DNA from: Mucilaginibacter sp.
GTDB taxonomy: Bacteria; Bacteroidota; Bacteroidia; Sphingobacteriales; Sphingobacteriaceae
Direction of reading: 5' to 3'
Assembly (NCBI RefSeq): GCF_028288185.1
Contig: NZ_JAQBOF010000025.1
Coordinates: forward strand, 62,001 to 126,000
DNA: 64,000 nt
The translations under genes and the position numbers were made by a program. Below, one piece after another: positions 1-10,100 of this stretch. The notes beneath the pieces were generated by a model. The model did no database searches. It saw only the letters and a list, made by a program, of their open reading frames with translations, and had not been told where the DNA came from. The first letter of the stretch is position 1; each line of letters opens with the position of its first letter.

Positions 1-711
1 GAAGGTCCGTTTGACCTGCTGCTGTTTTTTATTGAGCGCGATGAGCTGGAGATCCACGATATCCCTATTGCCCGCATTACCGATGATTTTTTAAACTACA
101 TACATCAAATGGTGAGCTTAAATATTGAGCTGGCCAGCGAGTTTATTTTTGTTGCAGCTACGCTGATGCGCATAAAAGCCAAAATGCTGCTGCCCCGCCA
201 TGATGCCGAAAATGGTGAAAGCGAAGTAGACACCAAAGAAGAACTGATACGCAAGCTGATAGAATACAAAAAGTTTAAAGAGCTATGCGAAGAGATTCGC
301 CCGTTAGAGGAGGAACGCCTTAAACAGGAGCGCCGTGGCAATATCCAATACGACCTGGAGCAAGCCGAACGTGTAGCTACCCCCGGCGAAGAGCTATCTG
401 ATGTAAGTTTATATAAGCTGATGATGGTTTACAGTCGCCTGATGCGCAACTACAACACCCGCAGCGAAGAGGTTACACATACCGTAACGCAATACCCATA
501 CACCATCGAAAAACAGAAGAAAGCCATAGACGACCTGCTGCGCCTCAACAAAATGATGGATTTTAAAGCCATAGCTAAAGAATCAGAGAACAGGGTGCAT
601 TTTGTATATAACTTTTTGGCCGTACTGGAGATGCTGCAACAGGAGCTGATAGATATACAAATAGGGTTGGGGTATAATAATTTTTGGATCTCGGCAAGGG
701 GTGGGGAGTAA
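1..711 (+). CDS. scpA: Segregation and condensation protein A (ScpA), 5' end outside window
   Basis: The frame is open from base 1 and reads EGPFDLLLFFIE, the N-terminal signature of ScpA kleisins, so only a short N-terminal piece lies outside the window. ScpA links the ATPase heads of the SMC dimer and binds ScpB; this cytoplasmic complex compacts and segregates the chromosome. The charged middle (LLPRHDAENG, then a run of Glu/Arg/Lys) and the C-terminal winged-helix region, including LLRLNKMMDFKAI, are present up to the TAA at 709-711. The 3' side is followed by a dispersed repeat rather than another operon gene. Family assignment is by motif recognition and is quite secure; the start cannot be seen. 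Confidence 0.9.
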   Translation, partial: EGPFDLLLFFIERDELEIHDIPIARITDDFLNYIHQMVSLNIELASEFIFVAATLMRIKAKMLLPRHDAENGESEVDTKEELIRKLIEYKKFKELCEEIRPLEEERLKQERRGNIQYDLEQAERVATPGEELSDVSLYKLMMVYSRLMRNYNTRSEEVTHTVTQYPYTIEKQKKAIDDLLRLNKMMDFKAIAKESENRVHFVYNFLAVLEMLQQELIDIQIGLGYNNFWISARGGE

Positions 712-760
712 TAATTGGTTGCTTTTCTCTCCATGCGTCATTGCCCATATCCCCCCGCGC

Positions 761-918
761 GTCATTGCGAGGAACGAAGCAATCTCTACTGCGGATATTC
801 AGCAACCGGTATATTGGTGTAGGCACAAGTAGCCTTTAACCGCAATCCCGCCCGACATACTTACGCCAGCGGGGAGATAACCCACATACTCCGGCTAGAC
901 TTTTGCTACGCAGAAGGG
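761..918. repeat. Left inverted-repeat arm beside the DUF2971 gene
   Basis: Bases 761-789 are a perfect inverted copy of 1962-1990. Farther in, the match is imperfect but continues: GGCACAAGTAGCCTTT and CCCGACATACTT-CGCCAGC both recur inverted in the right arm. The outer piece (GTCATTGCGAGGAACGAAGC) resembles a very common dispersed extragenic repeat of bacteria. Short open frames read from it are not genes. Confidence 0.8.
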
Positions 919-940
919 ATTTTGAATTTTAGGATGGGAT

Positions 941-1759
941 TTAAATTAAGTTAAATTCATTTAAATTGATTTCTGCTTCATATATTTTAGCTTGAGAAAA
1001 CTTTTCATCGTGAATGTTGTGTATCTCTGTTTTGATTTCTCTACTCATTTTACAACCTAATATAATTTCTTTTATACATGCATCCGGAATCCGATGTATG
1101 GTTCTAGCTGAATTGCTTTTTCTCAACCTAAATTCATTTTCATAGCTCCAATGCATTGATTTTGTATTTAGCAAACGTAATGTGTTAACTAATGGTTCGT
1201 CAAACATCCCGAGTTCAGGAAATTTATCGGAATAAATAACCTCGGCGAGAGCTCCCCCAATGGTGTCAAATAATAATTGAGTATCTAATCCAACACAGAA
1301 TCCATTATGGGAATCTGCGTAGTGAGACCACATCAATAAGTCATCACATTTTGTTGATAAAGATAAAATTCCATATTCGTTAGCAATGTTTTCGACAAAA
1401 TATGGATAGAAATCCTTCCAATAATCAGCGCTATCAAATACACCTGACGATTGTTTTATAAAGCACTTTTCTTCTATTTGCTCATTAGAGAGATTTGGCC
1501 AGTTGCGTTTTGCTATCTCCCTCAATTTCAAATAAATATTTCCGGGATTTAACTCTTCTTCTTTGTATCTAAAAGGAAGAGAACAATCAAATGGATCATT
1601 GAATTGTTTAGGAGAAGCCAGAAATACTTCATTTTCTGTCAAAACTCGCCTTTGATATTGATGTTCCGAACAAGGTTCTTTCCACATTCTATATTTATAT
1701 AAAATGGTAGGCATACCTTCAATTTTCATTTCTCCTTTATTGTAAACCTGTCCGTTCAT
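941..1759 (-). CDS. DUF2971 domain protein
   Basis: About 272 residues. It matches the DUF2971 family by its order of motifs: LYKYRMW near the N-terminus, then ASPKQFNDPFDC, then LSLSTKCDDLLMWSHYADSH with NGFCVGLD, then MHWSYENEFRLRK. The family's biochemical activity is not settled, so no function is claimed. I chose the ATG at 1759; a TTG at 1768 and an ATG at 1729 are alternatives, and the domain begins after all three. No signal peptide or membrane segment is visible, so it is probably cytoplasmic. Its base composition is clearly more AT-rich than the flanking scpA and peptidase genes, and it stands alone on the minus strand between inverted repeat arms, which suggests acquisition by transfer. 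Confidence 0.75.
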   Translation of the reverse strand: MNGQVYNKGEMKIEGMPTILYKYRMWKEPCSEHQYQRRVLTENEVFLASPKQFNDPFDCSLPFRYKEEELNPGNIYLKLREIAKRNWPNLSNEQIEEKCFIKQSSGVFDSADYWKDFYPYFVENIANEYGILSLSTKCDDLLMWSHYADSHNGFCVGLDTQLLFDTIGGALAEVIYSDKFPELGMFDEPLVNTLRLLNTKSMHWSYENEFRLRKSNSARTIHRIPDACIKEIILGCKMSREIKTEIHNIHDEKFSQAKIYEAEINLNEFNLI

Positions 1760-1800
1760 TAAATACAATTGAATACATCAAATTACACATTATTTAATTA

Positions 1801-1990
1801 AATCCCCCATGCTGGCGCAAGTTTGCTGCGTAAGCCAAAAGCAGGCGTACCCCCATCTGGCGCGAGTATGCGGCCCTCAAGCTGGCGCAAGTATGTCGGG
1901 TAAACATGTGCGAAAAGGCTACTTGTGCCTATACCACCATACAGGTAATTGATTAGCAAGTGTAGAGATTGCTTCGTTCCTCGCAATGAC
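1801..1990. repeat. Right inverted-repeat arm beside the DUF2971 gene
   Basis: Inverted partner of 761-918. The 29 outer bases match perfectly and inner blocks match imperfectly. This arm also contains three near-repeats of CTGGCGCAAGTATG (around 1809, 1857 and 1880). A 62-residue open frame on the minus strand is only the translation of the repeat. The rest of the 1760-2194 gap holds the TGTTCCG array described separately and nothing else that I recognise. Confidence 0.75.
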
Positions 1991-2012
1991 GTGGTGGTGA
2001 GGTTGGGGGGCT

Positions 2013-2063
2013 AACTGTTCCGCTAATTTCATTTTGTTCCGCCACTAAGAGAACGGAACAGTT
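2013..2063. promoter_or_regulatory. Three evenly spaced TGTTCCG heptamers
   Basis: TGTTCCG occurs at 2016-2022 and 2035-2041, and its inverse CGGAACA at 2054-2060. The starts are exactly 19 bases apart. The outer two extend to a 10-bp inverted repeat (AACTGTTCCG at 2013-2022 with CGGAACAGTT at 2054-2063). This could be an operator, a recombination site or a remnant of the adjacent repeat; the function is unknown. Confidence 0.4.
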
Positions 2064-2194
2064 GTATCAATGACGGGTGGATAGATATACGGTTAGTGTC
2101 TTGACTCCCCTCATCCGTAATTTATTAGTGACAAGCGCCCCTAAACTGCCTGATGAGATAAATTTTCGCCATATTTAGGCTTCAAACGCTAATA

Positions 2195-4987
2195 ATGAAA
2201 AAAATACTGATCTCCGCTATTGTTCTCTTTGCTGTTGTAACCGCATCGGCACAAAAAATCAATAAAAAACCGTTAGACCATTCGGTTTACGATGGCTGGC
2301 AAAGCATAGCCGGCGAACGCATCAGCAACGATGGTAAATGGGTACTCTATACCATAAAACCACAAGCTGCCGATGCCGAACTGGTAATAACCGATGCAGC
2401 GCTGACTACCAAAACCAGCATCGCCCGTGCAGATACGGCCAGGTTCACATCCGACTCGAAATATGCCGTATTAATGATCAAACCTTTTTATCACGAGGTA
2501 CGCCAGCTAAAGATCAAAAAGAAAAAACCTGCCGAATTCCCAAAAGATACTTTAGGCATAATAGCCCTTGGTAAAAACGGCATAGAAAAGATACCCGCGG
2601 TACGCACCTTTAAAATTGCCGAAGATGCCCCGGTGCTGGCCTATTTAATACCTGCGGATAGCAGCGCCGCTGTCACCAAAAAACCAGCTGATACGGCCAA
2701 GGCAACAGCCAGTCTGCCCGCATCCGAGCTTACCGTAAGGCAAATGGCAACAGGCAAAACCCGCACCTTTAAATATGTTAACGATTACCAGTTGAACAAG
2801 AACGGTACGTTACTGGCGTTCTCGGTTGTAGCCCCGCGTGGCGCTAAAAATGTAAAAGCAGGTGTGTTTATATATGATATTGAAAAGAACGAGATCAAAC
2901 CAATAAGCACGGGCCGGGGCAACTACCGTAACCTGGTATTTGACGATGCAGGCAAACAACTAGCCTTTGCCGCCGAGAAAGCTCCGGAAAAAGTAAAAAT
3001 CAAACCCTACAGCCTTTACTATTACAATACCAATGCAGATAGCGCTAAGATAGTGGCAGCGCCACAGTCGGCAGGGATGCCGGCTAAATGGGCGGTAGCA
3101 GAGAGCGGCCGAATCAACTTTAGTAAAGATGGTAACAGCTTATTCTTCGGCACCGCGCCAATACCTAAGCCTGTTGATACCACCATAGTTGATTTTGAAG
3201 TAGCCAAATTGGATATATGGAACTATAAGGAAGATTATTTACAGTCGCAGCAATTACATAACCTGCCGCGCGATCTGCGCCGCAATTACCTGGCAGTTGT
3301 GCATCCGGCTACGGATAATAAAATGATACAGTTGGGCGATGAGGCTATTCAGAATGTTAGTGTTCCCGAAAATAATAAAGGTATTTATGTGTTGGGCGTA
3401 ACAGATACCGGCGCGCGTGTACAGTCGCAATGGGAAGGCGGGTCGCGTGAGCAAGCGTTTTTGATCAATACCCAAACAGGGGAGCGTAAGCTCATCAATC
3501 CGCGTTTAAAGGCCCGTTACAGCATTTCGCCAGATGGTGGTTACGTAGTGTGGTTTGATAGTAAAATGCAAAACTGGCAGAGCTATGCCATCGCCACCGG
3601 CAAAAAAACAAACCTTACCGCATTCATTAAAACCAAAATGGGCGAAGAGGATAATGATACGCCTGATGATCCCTCGCCATACGGCTTAGCAGGCTGGGAG
3701 CAGGGCGATAAAAGTGTATTGATTTATGATAGATATGATATCTGGAAGATAAACCCTGCAACAGGCGCGGCCACAAACTTGACCAACAACGTGGGCCGTA
3801 CAAATAAATTGATCTTCCGCTATAAAATTGTCGACCCTGATGAGCGTGCCCTCGCACCAAACAAAATGCTTTGGCTAATCACTCAAAACGAAAAGAACAA
3901 ACAATGGGGTTATTATAAAAAGACGCTAAACAGCACCGCTAATCCTGAGAAAGTGATTATGGCGCCTTATGCTTACAGTACCCTGCAAAAAGCAAAAAAT
4001 GCTGATGAGTATATTTACACCAAGGGCAACTATGAACATTCGCCGGATTTGTATGTATCAACCGATCTAAAAAAAGAAACACGCCTTAGCGCCATCAATC
4101 CGCAGCAAGCCAATTACAACTGGGGTACCGCCGAACTGGTGCATTGGACAACACCACACGGCCACCCGGGTACCGGTATACTATTTAAGCCGGAGAATTT
4201 TGATCCGAAGAAAAAGTACCCTATGATATCTTATTTCTATGAAAAGGTATCAGAAACGCTATACAATTACCAGGCCCCGGCGCCTACACCATCAAGGCTA
4301 CCTATCTCATTTTTTGTAAGTAATGGCTATTTGGTTTTTACGCCTGATATTAGTTATGAAAGCGGACATCCCGGCAAATCAGCAGTCGAGTATGTAAACT
4401 CGGGCGTTGAGGCATTAAAGAAAAACCCATGGGTTGATGGTAAGCACTTAGGCATACAAGGCCAAAGCTGGGGCGGTTACCAGGTGGCTTATTTAATTAC
4501 CGCCACTAATATGTATGCGGCGGCCTGGGCCGGTGCGCCGGTTGTTAATATGACCTCGGCTTACGGCGGTATTCGTTGGGAGAGTGGTAATAACCGCCAG
4601 TCGCAATATGAGCATGGGCAAAGCCGTATAGGGGCCAGCCTTTGGACACATCCTGAACTGTATGTAGAGAACTCGCCGTTGTTCCATTTGCCAAACGTGC
4701 ATACGCCGGTTGCTATAATGAGCAATGATGCCGATGGTGCTGTACCGTATTACCAGGGGATTGAAATGTTTACCGCCCTGCGCCGCCTTAACAAACCTGT
4801 TTGGCTGCTGATGTATAATGGCGAGGCCCATAACCTGGTGCAGCGCCAAAACCGTAAAGACATTTCTATACGCGAACAGCAGTTTTTTGACCACTTTTTA
4901 AAAGGGGCCCCAATGCCAGAATGGATGGCTAAAGGTGTCCCTGCAATAGACAAGGGTAAGGATTGGGGGTTTGAGTTGAGTAAGTAA
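2195..4987 (+). CDS. Secreted S9 family (prolyl oligopeptidase-like) serine peptidase
   Basis: 930 residues. A Sec signal peptide ([20 protein letters not shown]) directs it to the periplasm or beyond. A long beta-propeller region with WD40/PD40-like stretches precedes a C-terminal alpha/beta-hydrolase domain. The triad is visible: Ser758 in GQSWGGYQ, Asp847 in DADGAVP and His879 in NGEAHNL. S9 enzymes cleave short peptides, usually after Pro or Ala, and the propeller restricts access to the active site. The exact specificity (DPP-like, acylaminoacyl-peptidase-like or other) cannot be read from the sequence. It is monocistronic; the next gene pair is a toxin-antitoxin module. Confidence 0.9.
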   Translation: MKKILISAIVLFAVVTASAQKINKKPLDHSVYDGWQSIAGERISNDGKWVLYTIKPQAADAELVITDAALTTKTSIARADTARFTSDSKYAVLMIKPFYHEVRQLKIKKKKPAEFPKDTLGIIALGKNGIEKIPAVRTFKIAEDAPVLAYLIPADSSAAVTKKPADTAKATASLPASELTVRQMATGKTRTFKYVNDYQLNKNGTLLAFSVVAPRGAKNVKAGVFIYDIEKNEIKPISTGRGNYRNLVFDDAGKQLAFAAEKAPEKVKIKPYSLYYYNTNADSAKIVAAPQSAGMPAKWAVAESGRINFSKDGNSLFFGTAPIPKPVDTTIVDFEVAKLDIWNYKEDYLQSQQLHNLPRDLRRNYLAVVHPATDNKMIQLGDEAIQNVSVPENNKGIYVLGVTDTGARVQSQWEGGSREQAFLINTQTGERKLINPRLKARYSISPDGGYVVWFDSKMQNWQSYAIATGKKTNLTAFIKTKMGEEDNDTPDDPSPYGLAGWEQGDKSVLIYDRYDIWKINPATGAATNLTNNVGRTNKLIFRYKIVDPDERALAPNKMLWLITQNEKNKQWGYYKKTLNSTANPEKVIMAPYAYSTLQKAKNADEYIYTKGNYEHSPDLYVSTDLKKETRLSAINPQQANYNWGTAELVHWTTPHGHPGTGILFKPENFDPKKKYPMISYFYEKVSETLYNYQAPAPTPSRLPISFFVSNGYLVFTPDISYESGHPGKSAVEYVNSGVEALKKNPWVDGKHLGIQGQSWGGYQVAYLITATNMYAAAWAGAPVVNMTSAYGGIRWESGNNRQSQYEHGQSRIGASLWTHPELYVENSPLFHLPNVHTPVAIMSNDADGAVPYYQGIEMFTALRRLNKPVWLLMYNGEAHNLVQRQNRKDISIREQQFFDHFLKGAPMPEWMAKGVPAIDKGKDWGFELSK

Positions 4988-5001
4988 GCGATAAAATAAA
5001 A

Positions 5002-5009
5002 TAAATTTG
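5002..5009 (+). promoter_or_regulatory. Predicted -7 box (TAAATTTG) for higBA
   Basis: TAAATTTG fits the Bacteroidota -7 consensus TAnnTTTG exactly and lies 33 bases before the higB ATG. A -33 TTTG at a good distance is not evident; a TTG at 4976 is the nearest candidate. Confidence 0.45.
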
Positions 5010-5042
5010 CTACCTGACACGTTTCGCGTTACATTTGTTTAA

Positions 5043-5321
5043 ATGATTGTAAACATACGTCATAAAGGCCTGCGGCTATACTTTGAAAAAGGTGATGCAT
5101 CTAAATTGCAACCGCAGCATATAAGTAAAATTAGACTTATTTTAACACGTTTGCAGGCGGCCAAATCTATTGGTGATATGAATATACCCGGTTATGGTTT
5201 GCACCAATTAACAGGAGAGTTTAAAGGTTTTTGGGCTGTTAAAGTGGGCAAAAACTTCAGGATCATATTTCAATTTATTGCCGAAGATGCGCATGAGGTA
5301 GATTATTTAGATTATCATTAA
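5043..5321 (+). CDS. higB: HigB-like RelE-superfamily toxin
   Basis: 92 residues, the usual size for HigB/plasmid-maintenance-killer toxins. Typical features are the short N-terminal strand, then LRLYFEKGDASKLQPQHISK, then LHQLTGEFKGFWAVKVGKNF and RIIFQF. HigB toxins are ribosome-dependent mRNA endonucleases of the RelE fold. The toxin gene precedes its antitoxin by 14 bases, the order characteristic of higBA. Both lie in one transcription unit with a consensus -7 box just upstream. Activity is inferred from the family. Confidence 0.88.
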   Translation: MIVNIRHKGLRLYFEKGDASKLQPQHISKIRLILTRLQAAKSIGDMNIPGYGLHQLTGEFKGFWAVKVGKNFRIIFQFIAEDAHEVDYLDYH

Positions 5322-5335
5322 CAGGAGGATTAGAA

Positions 5336-5647
5336 ATGTATATGTTTGACCCAGCCCACCCGGGCGAATTAATAAGAGAAACGCTAAGTGGCTTACAAGA
5401 AGAAACCGGCAAAAAACTAACTGTTGAACAGGTTGCTATTGGGTTAGGTACAACCAGGAAGACTTTGTCGGCAATTATTAACGGTAAACAAAGTATTAGT
5501 CCCGAAATGGCATTGCGATTAAGCCAGGGATTTAATACTACTCCCGAATTTTGGCTGCACGCCCAAGAAAACTATGATCTGGCTAAAGCGAGGAAAAATG
5601 TAGATGTTAAACAGGTTAAAGTATTTTGGCACCCGCAGGTTGCCTAG
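5336..5647 (+). CDS. higA: HigA-like Xre-family antitoxin
   Basis: 103 residues. HPGELIRETL is the typical HigA opening, and a helix-turn-helix follows (LTVEQVAIGLGTTRKTLSAI) with SPEMALRLSQGFNTTPEFWL closing the domain. HigA neutralises HigB and represses its own operon. The start is backed by AGGAGG at 5323-5328, seven bases before the ATG; such a strong Shine-Dalgarno is unusual in this lineage and may raise antitoxin output over the toxin. A second in-frame ATG at 5342 is less well spaced. Confidence 0.9.
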   Translation: MYMFDPAHPGELIRETLSGLQEETGKKLTVEQVAIGLGTTRKTLSAIINGKQSISPEMALRLSQGFNTTPEFWLHAQENYDLAKARKNVDVKQVKVFWHPQVA

Positions 5648-5791
5648 TTAACTTCTACTTCTGGAAGAAAATAAAAGCATACATAATATAATTTCCTGCT
5701 TATTGGTGACATAATTGTCAACCGCTAAAAATGCTCCTTCACTAAAACAGCCCCGCAAATGTTAGTAACTCCAAATTACTCACATATCCAA

Positions 5792-5820
5792 CTAATTAAC
5801 TAATCTCTAATTAACTAATC
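5792..5820. repeat. 14-bp direct repeat upstream of glyA
   Basis: CTAATTAACTAATC occurs at 5792-5805 and again at 5807-5820, separated by one base. It lies in the 213-base gap before glyA, which otherwise shows nothing I recognise. Confidence 0.5.
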
Positions 5821-5860
5821 AACCAATCTTGTTAACTTAGCCGCGATTTTAAACATCACA

Positions 5861-7135
5861 ATGAAAAGAGATAAACTAATATTTAAGCTGTTAGATGAAG
5901 AACAACAGCGCCAGGAAGAAGGATTAGAGCTTATAGCCTCAGAAAACTTTGTAAGCAAGCAAGTTATGGAAGCCGCAGGATCTGTTGCAACCAACAAATA
6001 TGCCGAAGGCTTACCGGGCAAACGCTATTATGGCGGCTGCCAGATAGTTGATGAGATAGAAACCATAGCTATTGAACGTGCCAAGCAATTGTTTAATGCC
6101 GAGTGGGTTAACGTACAACCACACTCCGGGGCGCAGGCAAACGCGGCAGTTATGCTGGCCTGTTTACAACCCGGCGATAAAATATTGGGATTTGATCTGT
6201 CGCATGGCGGACATTTAACACATGGCTCGGCGGTGAATTTTTCTGGTAAATTGTATGAGCCGCATTTTTATGGGGTTAAAAAAGAAACAGGTTATGTTGA
6301 TTATGAGCAGCTGGAGAAAGTAGCGCTAAAAGAAAAACCAAAGATGATCATCTGCGGCGCATCTGCTTACTCGCGCGATTGGGATTATGCTTTTATCCGT
6401 AAAGTGGCCGATAAAATTGGCGCTTTGGTATTGGCTGATATTTCGCACCCTGCCGGTTTAATAGCCCGAGGCTTGTTGACCGATCCGTTGCCGCATTGTC
6501 ATATAGTTAGTACTACTACCCACAAAACTTTACGTGGCCCGCGTGGTGGTTTAATTATGATGGGTAAAGATTTTGAAAACCCATGGGGATTAAAAACCCC
6601 AAAAGGCGAAGTAAGAATGATGTCGAATTTGTTGGATATGGCCGTTTTCCCTGGTACACAAGGCGGCCCATTAGAGCATATTATTGCAGCTAAGGCAATT
6701 GCGTTTGGCGAAGCACTTTCTGACAGCTATATGAAGTATATCCTTCAAGTTAAGAAAAATGGCGCGGCAATTGCAAAAGCATTTACAGACAGAGGATATG
6801 AGATAGTATCAGGCGGTACAGATAACCATTTGGTATTGATAGATCTGAGAAATAAAAATGTAACAGGTAAGGCTGCCGAGAACGCTTTGGTAAAAGCAGA
6901 CATAACTATTAATAAAAATATGGTACCTTACGATGATAAGTCGCCATTTATAACTTCAGGCATACGCATAGGTACAGCAGCTGTAACTACGAGGGGGATG
7001 AAAGAGAAACAAATGGAAGCTATTGTGGACCTGATAGATGAAGTAATAAAAGATCCGGAAAATGAACATTCTTTAGATAGGGTTCGTAAAAAGGTGCATA
7101 AGTTAACGGAGAAATTTCCGTTGTATAAAGAGTAG
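5861..7135 (+). CDS. glyA: Serine hydroxymethyltransferase
   Basis: 424 residues, full length. It interconverts serine plus tetrahydrofolate with glycine plus 5,10-methylene-tetrahydrofolate, using pyridoxal phosphate in the cytoplasm. Diagnostic stretches are [11 protein letters not shown] near the N-terminus, [25 protein letters not shown] and the cofactor-lysine motif [14 protein letters not shown] with Lys222. It lies 15 bases before the hybrid kinase gene and could be cotranscribed with it. Nothing is unusual about the sequence. Confidence 0.97.
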   Translation: MKRDKLIFKLLDEEQQRQEEGLELIASENFVSKQVMEAAGSVATNKYAEGLPGKRYYGGCQIVDEIETIAIERAKQLFNAEWVNVQPHSGAQANAAVMLACLQPGDKILGFDLSHGGHLTHGSAVNFSGKLYEPHFYGVKKETGYVDYEQLEKVALKEKPKMIICGASAYSRDWDYAFIRKVADKIGALVLADISHPAGLIARGLLTDPLPHCHIVSTTTHKTLRGPRGGLIMMGKDFENPWGLKTPKGEVRMMSNLLDMAVFPGTQGGPLEHIIAAKAIAFGEALSDSYMKYILQVKKNGAAIAKAFTDRGYEIVSGGTDNHLVLIDLRNKNVTGKAAENALVKADITINKNMVPYDDKSPFITSGIRIGTAAVTTRGMKEKQMEAIVDLIDEVIKDPENEHSLDRVRKKVHKLTEKFPLYKE

Positions 7136-7150
7136 CAATAAAAGTAATAA

Positions 7151-10100
7151 ATGATTCACGAGCAACCAGTCACTTCTGATACTGAAACTAAGCGCTTAAA
7201 CGCGCTTAGTTCATATAATGTACTGGATACGTTGCCCGAGAAGGAGTATGACGCCATTACCCGCCTGGCCTCCTATATATGCCAGGTGCCCGTAGCCGTG
7301 ATATCATTAATTGATACCGACAGACAATGGTTTAAATCAATAGTTGGTTTGGATACCACCCAAACATCGCGCGCTGACGCATTTTGCAATTACACTATCC
7401 TTAATGATGATATTTTAGAAGTTAATAACGCTGCAGAGGACGATCTTTTTAAAGATAACCCTTTTGTTACCGGCGATACGCAATTACGATTCTATGCCGG
7501 GGCGCCACTTATTGATCCCGATGGAAATCGTTTAGGATCGTTGTGTGTTATTGATACTGTACCACGTAAGCTTACTTTCGAGCAGCGTGATGCTTTGCGT
7601 ACGCTTGCTGATGAGGTAATGTCACGCCTTTTATTACGGAAACAAAAAAGCGAACTCCAACAATCGCTCGAAGCTCATAAAGAGTTTTTTAACTTATTTG
7701 ATACCTCGCCCGAAATACATTTTATTGCTGATAAAGATTCAAATATCGAGCTCATCAATAAATCAGTAAGGACCATTTTGGGTTATGATCCGCAGCAAGC
7801 TATTGGCAAATCATTATGGAGCTTTGTGGTCGGCAATACTCCTCGCGACCAATTTGTGCCATTAATTGAAAAAGCAATGACGACTGGCGAGTCGTTTACC
7901 CTTGAAACCCATACCATAAGCCTGGATGGTAAAGAAAAATGGATAGGTTGGTGCGGTATTTATAAAGGCGAAAAATGGTATGCCAGCGGGCGCGATATCA
8001 CCTATCAAAAAAACCTGGTGGCAGAGTTGGAGCAATTATCGCTGGTGGCCAGTAAAATGATAAATGGCGTAGCGGTAAGTGATGCTAATGATCATGTAAT
8101 CTGGACAAACGATGCGTTTGAAAAAATAACGGGATTTAATCACCAGGACGTAGCTGATAAGCGGCTTAGGGATGTACTTGTAGGCAAAACAGACCATTAT
8201 AATCCTATTGAAGAATACAATGATTTTATAAAAACCAAGCAATCCTACTCGGTACACGTATACGCAACCCGTAAAGACGGGCAGGAGGTATGGTTATCAT
8301 TGATAACCTCGGTTATTAAAAATGAAGAAGGAGAGGTAGAAAAATATATAAGGTTAATGTCTGATATAACTGCGCGTAAAGCAGCGCAAAAGGATCTTGA
8401 AATTCTATCATTCGCTGCCCGTAAATCGCCAAGCGGAATGTTGAGCCGTGATGCCGATGGTGTGGTGATTTGGATGAATGAGGCTATGGAAAGGATCACT
8501 GGCTATACCCTTACCGAAATGGAGGGTAAACGGTTTGGTACCATCCTAACCGGTAAAGATACCGATATGGAAGTGTTTCAAAACGCGGTTAAAGCTGTTG
8601 AAGAGAAAAAGCCATACGACGCTGAAATATTAATTTATAAAAAAGACAGAACGCCGGTATGGGTAGCCATGTCAAACAGCCCGTTATTTAATGATGCCGG
8701 CGAAGTTGAGCGCCAGGTAACAACCATGTTGGATGTTACCGAACGTAAAAAAGTGGAGGCCGAGCATAAGTTACTGTCATTAGTTGCAAGTAATACCACC
8801 AGTGGCGTGGTGATAAATAATAGCGCCGGAGAAATAGAGTGGGTAAATGAATCTTTCGAAAATATTACCGGTTTTAATTTTGCTGATGTTAAAGACAAGC
8901 ACCTGGGCGATATATTACAAGGCGAACTTACGGATATAACTATTATTGAAAAAGGCAGAGAACTTAGTAAAAATAAAAAATCATTTGAGGTTGATCTGCT
9001 AGGCTACCGTAAAGACGGTACACCTATTTGGGTAACAGTAATTAATTCGGTTATTCTGAATAAAGAAGGCGAAGTCGATAAATACATCGAGGTTGTAATT
9101 GATATAAGCTCTAAAAAGAAGGTTGAACTGGAGCTTGTGCAGGCAAAAGAAGAGGCATTACAGTTGAGCCGGGCCAAAGATATGTTTATATCTATTATGA
9201 GCCATGAGATACGTACACCGTTAAACGCGGTAATTGGTATGTCGCATTTACTGCTCGAGGGTAATCCGTTAGAAACTCAAAGAGAGAATCTGAATGTGCT
9301 CAAATTTTCGGCAGATAATTTATTGATACTGATTAATGATGTGCTTGATTTTACTAAAATTGAGACAGGAAATATTGAGCTGGAAGAAGAGAAAGTAAAT
9401 CTGCGCGAAACTGTGCAAAGCATAACCGGTTCGTTACAATATAAAACTAAAGAGAAAAATATATACCTTACTGCTCAAATTGATCCGGCCATGCCTGATA
9501 TAATTATGGGAGATAGTATCAGGCTGGGGCAAATACTGCTTAACTTAGCCAATAACGCAGTTAAATTTACAGATAAGGGTGGTGTAAATATTGAACTTGA
9601 GGTAATTGATCAGACCCGAAAAAATGTAAGGGTGAGGTTTTCTGTAACAGATACAGGAATAGGTATAGCAAGTGATAAATTTAATACGATATTTGAATCG
9701 TTTAAACAGGCCGATACCAGTACCACCCGTAAATATGGCGGTACAGGATTAGGCTTGGCGATTAGTAAACGATTAATAGAGCTGCACGACTCGCGGATAA
9801 ACGTTGATAGCGAACCGGGAAAAGGTTCGACATTTTGGTTTACGGTTACATTTAATAAGACAAACAATAAAAAAAGTAATAACGATAACGTGGAAACAGG
9901 ATTAAACATACATGTACTTGTTGTAGATGATAATCAGATAAACAGATTATTGATTAACAAGATTTTAACCAAATGGGGCGCTACCATTGATTTTGCCGAA
10001 AACGGCATTCAGGCAGTGAACAAAGTTGAAACCAACAAGTACGATGTTGTATTAATGGATATCCACATGCCAGAAATGGGCGGCTTAGAAGCTACCCAGA

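Noticed and set aside
575..826. Open frame on the minus strand after scpA with a protein-like look (CFVPRNDARGD)
   Set aside because: It is a translation of the dispersed GTCATTGCGAGGAACGAAGC repeat and has no family features.
1798..1986. 62-residue minus-strand frame containing LRQLEGRILAPDGGTPAFGL
   Set aside because: The frame coincides with the right repeat arm; tandem words in the DNA explain the apparent protein pattern.
4493..4894. 133-residue minus-strand frame inside the S9 peptidase gene
   Set aside because: It lies opposite the catalytic domain of a real gene and has no coherent domain.
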